Below are positions 60,661 through 64,000 of a DNA stretch of 64,000 bases, piece by piece. A program made the position numbers and the translations under genes. Position 1 is the first letter of the stretch; each line of letters starts with the position of its first letter. Origin of the DNA: Mytilisepta virgata (Eukaryota; Mollusca; Bivalvia; Mytilida; Mytilidae). The DNA is taken from positions 57,739,978 through 57,803,977 of the forward strand of contig CM051518.1 of NCBI GenBank assembly GCA_028015205.1. Direction: 5' to 3'. The notes beneath the pieces are model-generated. The model made no database searches. It had not been told where the DNA came from and was given only the letters and a program-made list of their open reading frames with translations.

Positions 60661-60690
60661 TAATCAATAGCCTGTCATGAATTATAATAA

Positions 60691-63600
60691 GGACTATGTT
60701 ATTTATATGCTTTTTGTTTTGCTTGGCAATGTAGTTGCTTTGTAACAAAATTTATGTCTTATAATGTTAATGTATTCTAAGAGCTATACATGTATTTAGT
60801 GTCTTCCCTTATAATTTACACAAAAATAGTTAAAGTACAGACATTTATAGTTTGTATGCTTTGAACATCATGGTTTCGATGTTGCATAAATCATTTTGTA
60901 ATCATGTCGTTCATGATAATGTATGTACTAAACTATCTCAAGTTATATTTATAGTACCAGAGTATCTAACCAATCATTGTAAACTAGGCATTTTAAACCA
61001 TAGATGTAAATTCATTTAATTAACTACGTATTAGTACACTCTTGCCCATAACCTGTAAATTCATAGAAAAGTCCTAGTCCATTTATCATTGATACCTGTG
61101 CATGCTTTTCATTCTATCTACCATAATCGTATACAGTTGGTTAACATTTTTGTAAGAAAGAACTTTGTTGCCATTGAAAACTAGCCCTCAGATTTTATAT
61201 TTTTAGCAGGTTTAGAAATGAATACATGGAAATGGATTATTTTACTCCTTATCTCATATAAATCCATTGTTATCTTAAATATGTGTAGAATCTTAAATTT
61301 CATATTTTCTAAATTAGATAGCTTTCTGAATTAAGAACTTCACATATCTATCAGAAAAAAGTTTAACCACAATTGTCTACACACGAAATTATATGCATAT
61401 ATAACCAGGCAAAGCTTAACCTGTAAAATTAAGATTTAGATTAATTTCTCTAATTCTTAGTCAATTTAACCTTTTCTTAGCCTGTTATTTTAAATATTAA
61501 AAATTCAACATGTGGTTTCCAATGATCTCATCGATGATCGGTTTAGACTAAAGGTCATAACCTGCTTGAACAACTTTGACTTTTATGTTCAGATTTTTTG
61601 GAATCAATAACACCATAGCAACAGATTAACATATTGTGCAAGTTTATGACATCAGAATCATGAATGAGGGGATTTTGGTTTATCAAATATGAAAATTTAT
61701 TTGATAATTAATAGAGAAACTGATTCTTATATCGTTATGCGACAATTATCGGATTTGTCAAATATCAATATTTTAACTATCTTGATTAGTAAAATCCAAT
61801 AATCCACTTGTAACATGTATAAATCTATATATATCCTATACAACTACACTTGCAGAAAACTATGCATTGTAGTAACATGAATTAAGTTCATGGTTATTAT
61901 TTATGTTCATACTGATATTTAAAGACGTGTTATTCAATGGTAGAAAACAAAAATTTCAGTATACATTTCAGTTTTTTACGATAGTGAAAAGCCAATTTTC
62001 CTTTCCTTTGTATATGAGGGTAAATAATACATTCAATCAAATGCCGTGTTTGTTTCATTTTCACTTCAGTTATGTTAAGATTTGTCTGCAGTATCTGTAA
62101 TTGTAAAAAAAAATCAAACAAAAGAATTGTTGCAAGTTGGTATCTTGTGCTATTATTTAAAGCCTCTACAAGGCTGACCACACTGGGAGAATTGTCTCCC
62201 TCTAATCAGAGAAGTTCCCCTGTTATAGGGCTCTGAGAGAAGTTATGTCTCCCTGATTTTTCTGAAAAATTCATTGTAAATCAAGTAAATATATGTTTGT
62301 CAAGTCTCCTTATGATTTCATCACTTCTCCCTGTTTTTAATTTTAGGGAGAAGTGACTTCTGCCTTTAGATAGAAGGTGTGATGAGCCTTGCCTCTGATC
62401 TTGAATTAAATATATTTTTTTGTTGTTTTTTTTACCTTTTTTTTGAAGAAAGTTTAAGATAATAGTAATTTTTGTCATTTTAAAGATTTGGAAATTCACA
62501 ACAATACACAGTATCAGTTATCCAATTGTAGTAAATGTCAGATGCTTCATTTTACACATTTAAATCAAAATTCATTCAACTTGGATGTCTTCTCCAAAAT
62601 AGATCTGAAGTGTATATTACATTGTTTTAATACAGAATAATCAATATATTGTTAAATATATCTTAATTAATTAGGCATTTATTGTACACTGTGTGAGTGA
62701 TGTGCCATAACAAAAATTTCTAAGATTTATTCTTGATTTTGTCAGATCTAACTATTAAAATATTTTTGTTGTCCTTTAACAAAAAAATTTAAAAAAGTTT
62801 TTTTTTGTTTTTTTTTTTTTTAAGAAGGGTTGTACATCACTCAGCACAGTAAATACATTTCAAATTATGTATATCAATGATTGTATGTTGGAATCTATAG
62901 TATGTAGCATGAAATAAGAATTAGCTACTGATAAATGGATGAAATCGTCAGGTATTTCTGTAATTATGGAATTCGGTGATAGAATAATATATAACATTAT
63001 ATCACACTAATCATTCTTTCTTTTTTTTTTAAAGAACAATATAAAAATATGAAAACAAAACTTGTTTATATTATTACTACAATGCCTAATTATTGATTTG
63101 CTAGTTTAATGGGATTTTCGAACAGAAAAAATGTGGTGATTAGTTTGATGTATAACATGCAGACAGATGGCTGAGTGGCCACTTGACAGGTGGCTAAAAA
63201 CACATTTGATGACTGTGGTATGCTGGCACTCACAGCTTCTTGGTTTGCACTTAAATTCTTTACATCACCAACGTGTGCAGAGTCAATTAGATTGCAACAC
63301 TTTTAAAATTAAACTAATGCAAGGTTCTGATTTCTCTGCGTTTACTTTAGCTATTCTTTTGAAAATTGTCTTTCAGTTTTAGAAATAAACATTCCACAAT
63401 GCTGGTGCACTGTATAAACATTGTAACAAAACATGTCACATCATCTGTGATTGAGACTACCAAAGTGGACAGCCAAACCAATCATCCAAAATTTACACAG
63501 ATTCATATAAGTGAACAAAAATTTATACCCAGAAACCATCTAAAGCCAGAACAATCCATACTCCATAGTTTCCGAAATAACCTAAAAACTAATGTATGAT

Positions 63601-64000
63601 CCTATTTTAAAATTGGAACAATTTAGCTCAGGTGTGAAGCTCAATAATGCTGTCACCCAAATGTATGATGTCAGTTGCCAATAATGTGAATCATTACAAA
63701 TAGGTGGCAATAATTGCTTTTAATTTTGTTACATTTATAAAGCTTCTAATTGGGCAGGCAAATCCAGGAATAAATAAATACAAAGGAAAGCTATGATCTA
63801 CATATTAACAGTGACTTATAAAAGTCTCTGATATTAATGAGGTAGAATAAAACGTATCACAAAATACCGAAATAAATTTGTTGCACTGTATGGCCATTTG
63901 GTTGACTGACAACTCATCAGCAGCGCTCGAAATCAAAATATTGGAAAACCGCTTAAAGATATGATGAATTAATAAGCACAACCATCAAAAATCAAAACAA
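60691..64000. other. Downstream flank without a recognised gene
   Basis: AT-rich. Several 60-90 codon open frames (for example 63167-63382) show no family features. Repeated GTCTCCCT/AGGGAGAA phrases at 62195-62350 may be a small decayed repeat. No second gene supported. Confidence 0.65.

Larger units (their letters stand above)
58935..60690 (+). other. dlg 3'UTR (approximate extent)
   Basis: Non-coding, T-rich sequence after the stop. Its end is not determinable; two AATAAA signals suggest a short form ending near 59190 or a long form ending near 60690. Confidence 0.5.

Noticed and set aside
63167..63599. Start of a downstream gene
   Set aside because: Two overlapping short frames without domain features, splice context or homology that I recognise.

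Overview
This is a piece of animal nuclear genome: AT-rich, full of introns, with GT-AG splice sites and many decayed transposable elements. One protein-coding gene can be read with confidence. It runs left to right from about 4813 to 58934 in twenty constitutive-looking exons, and its spliced product is a Discs large (DLG/SAP97/PSD-95) MAGUK scaffold: PDZ1, PDZ2, PDZ3, SH3, HOOK, inactive guanylate kinase (GK). The exon phases all agree and give 705 residues from the ATG at 4813 to the TGA at 58932-58934. The 5' end of the gene (L27 or other N-terminal exons, promoter) was not found and probably lies left of the window. The repeat content looks to me like a bivalve mollusc, probably a mussel-like species; that is an inference from recalled repeat families, not a database result.

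Layout: 1-4812 is upstream intron or 5' flank with no convincing exon. 4813-22018 holds PDZ1 (three exons, one 16.5 kb intron with two large repeats). 23138-26360 holds PDZ2. 27302-27419 is the PDZ2-PDZ3 linker, followed by a 16.6 kb intron that carries a likely 51-nt alternative cassette exon at 33811-33861. 44008-44613 is PDZ3, 45389-49642 the SH3 region (split by a 2.5 kb compound repeat), 50296-55567 the basic HOOK region with a 27-nt microexon, and 55851-58934 the GK domain. The 3'UTR and downstream flank follow, and no second gene is visible to 64000.

The most interesting structure lies in the introns. Two unrelated repeat families (one beginning AGCTCACCTG, five insertions all in the gene's orientation; one beginning ATACGACCGC, one copy) share a plan: a 5'-terminal hairpin, a GTC-type microsatellite, internal tandem modules of about 160-167 bp in the best-preserved copies, the inverse of the 5' terminal motif just inside the 3' end, and a final short hairpin. 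Paired bases in the hairpins covary between copies. This resembles Helentron-associated/pearl-like non-autonomous elements. A second notable feature is a set of decaying tandem copies of the 3' end of the last PDZ2 exon together with its splice donor (26370-26690). There are also three retroposed insertions with clear target-site duplications, a nested TIR element, a foldback element and a cluster of long G runs.

No bacterial-style system, CRISPR array, virus or toxin gene was seen.
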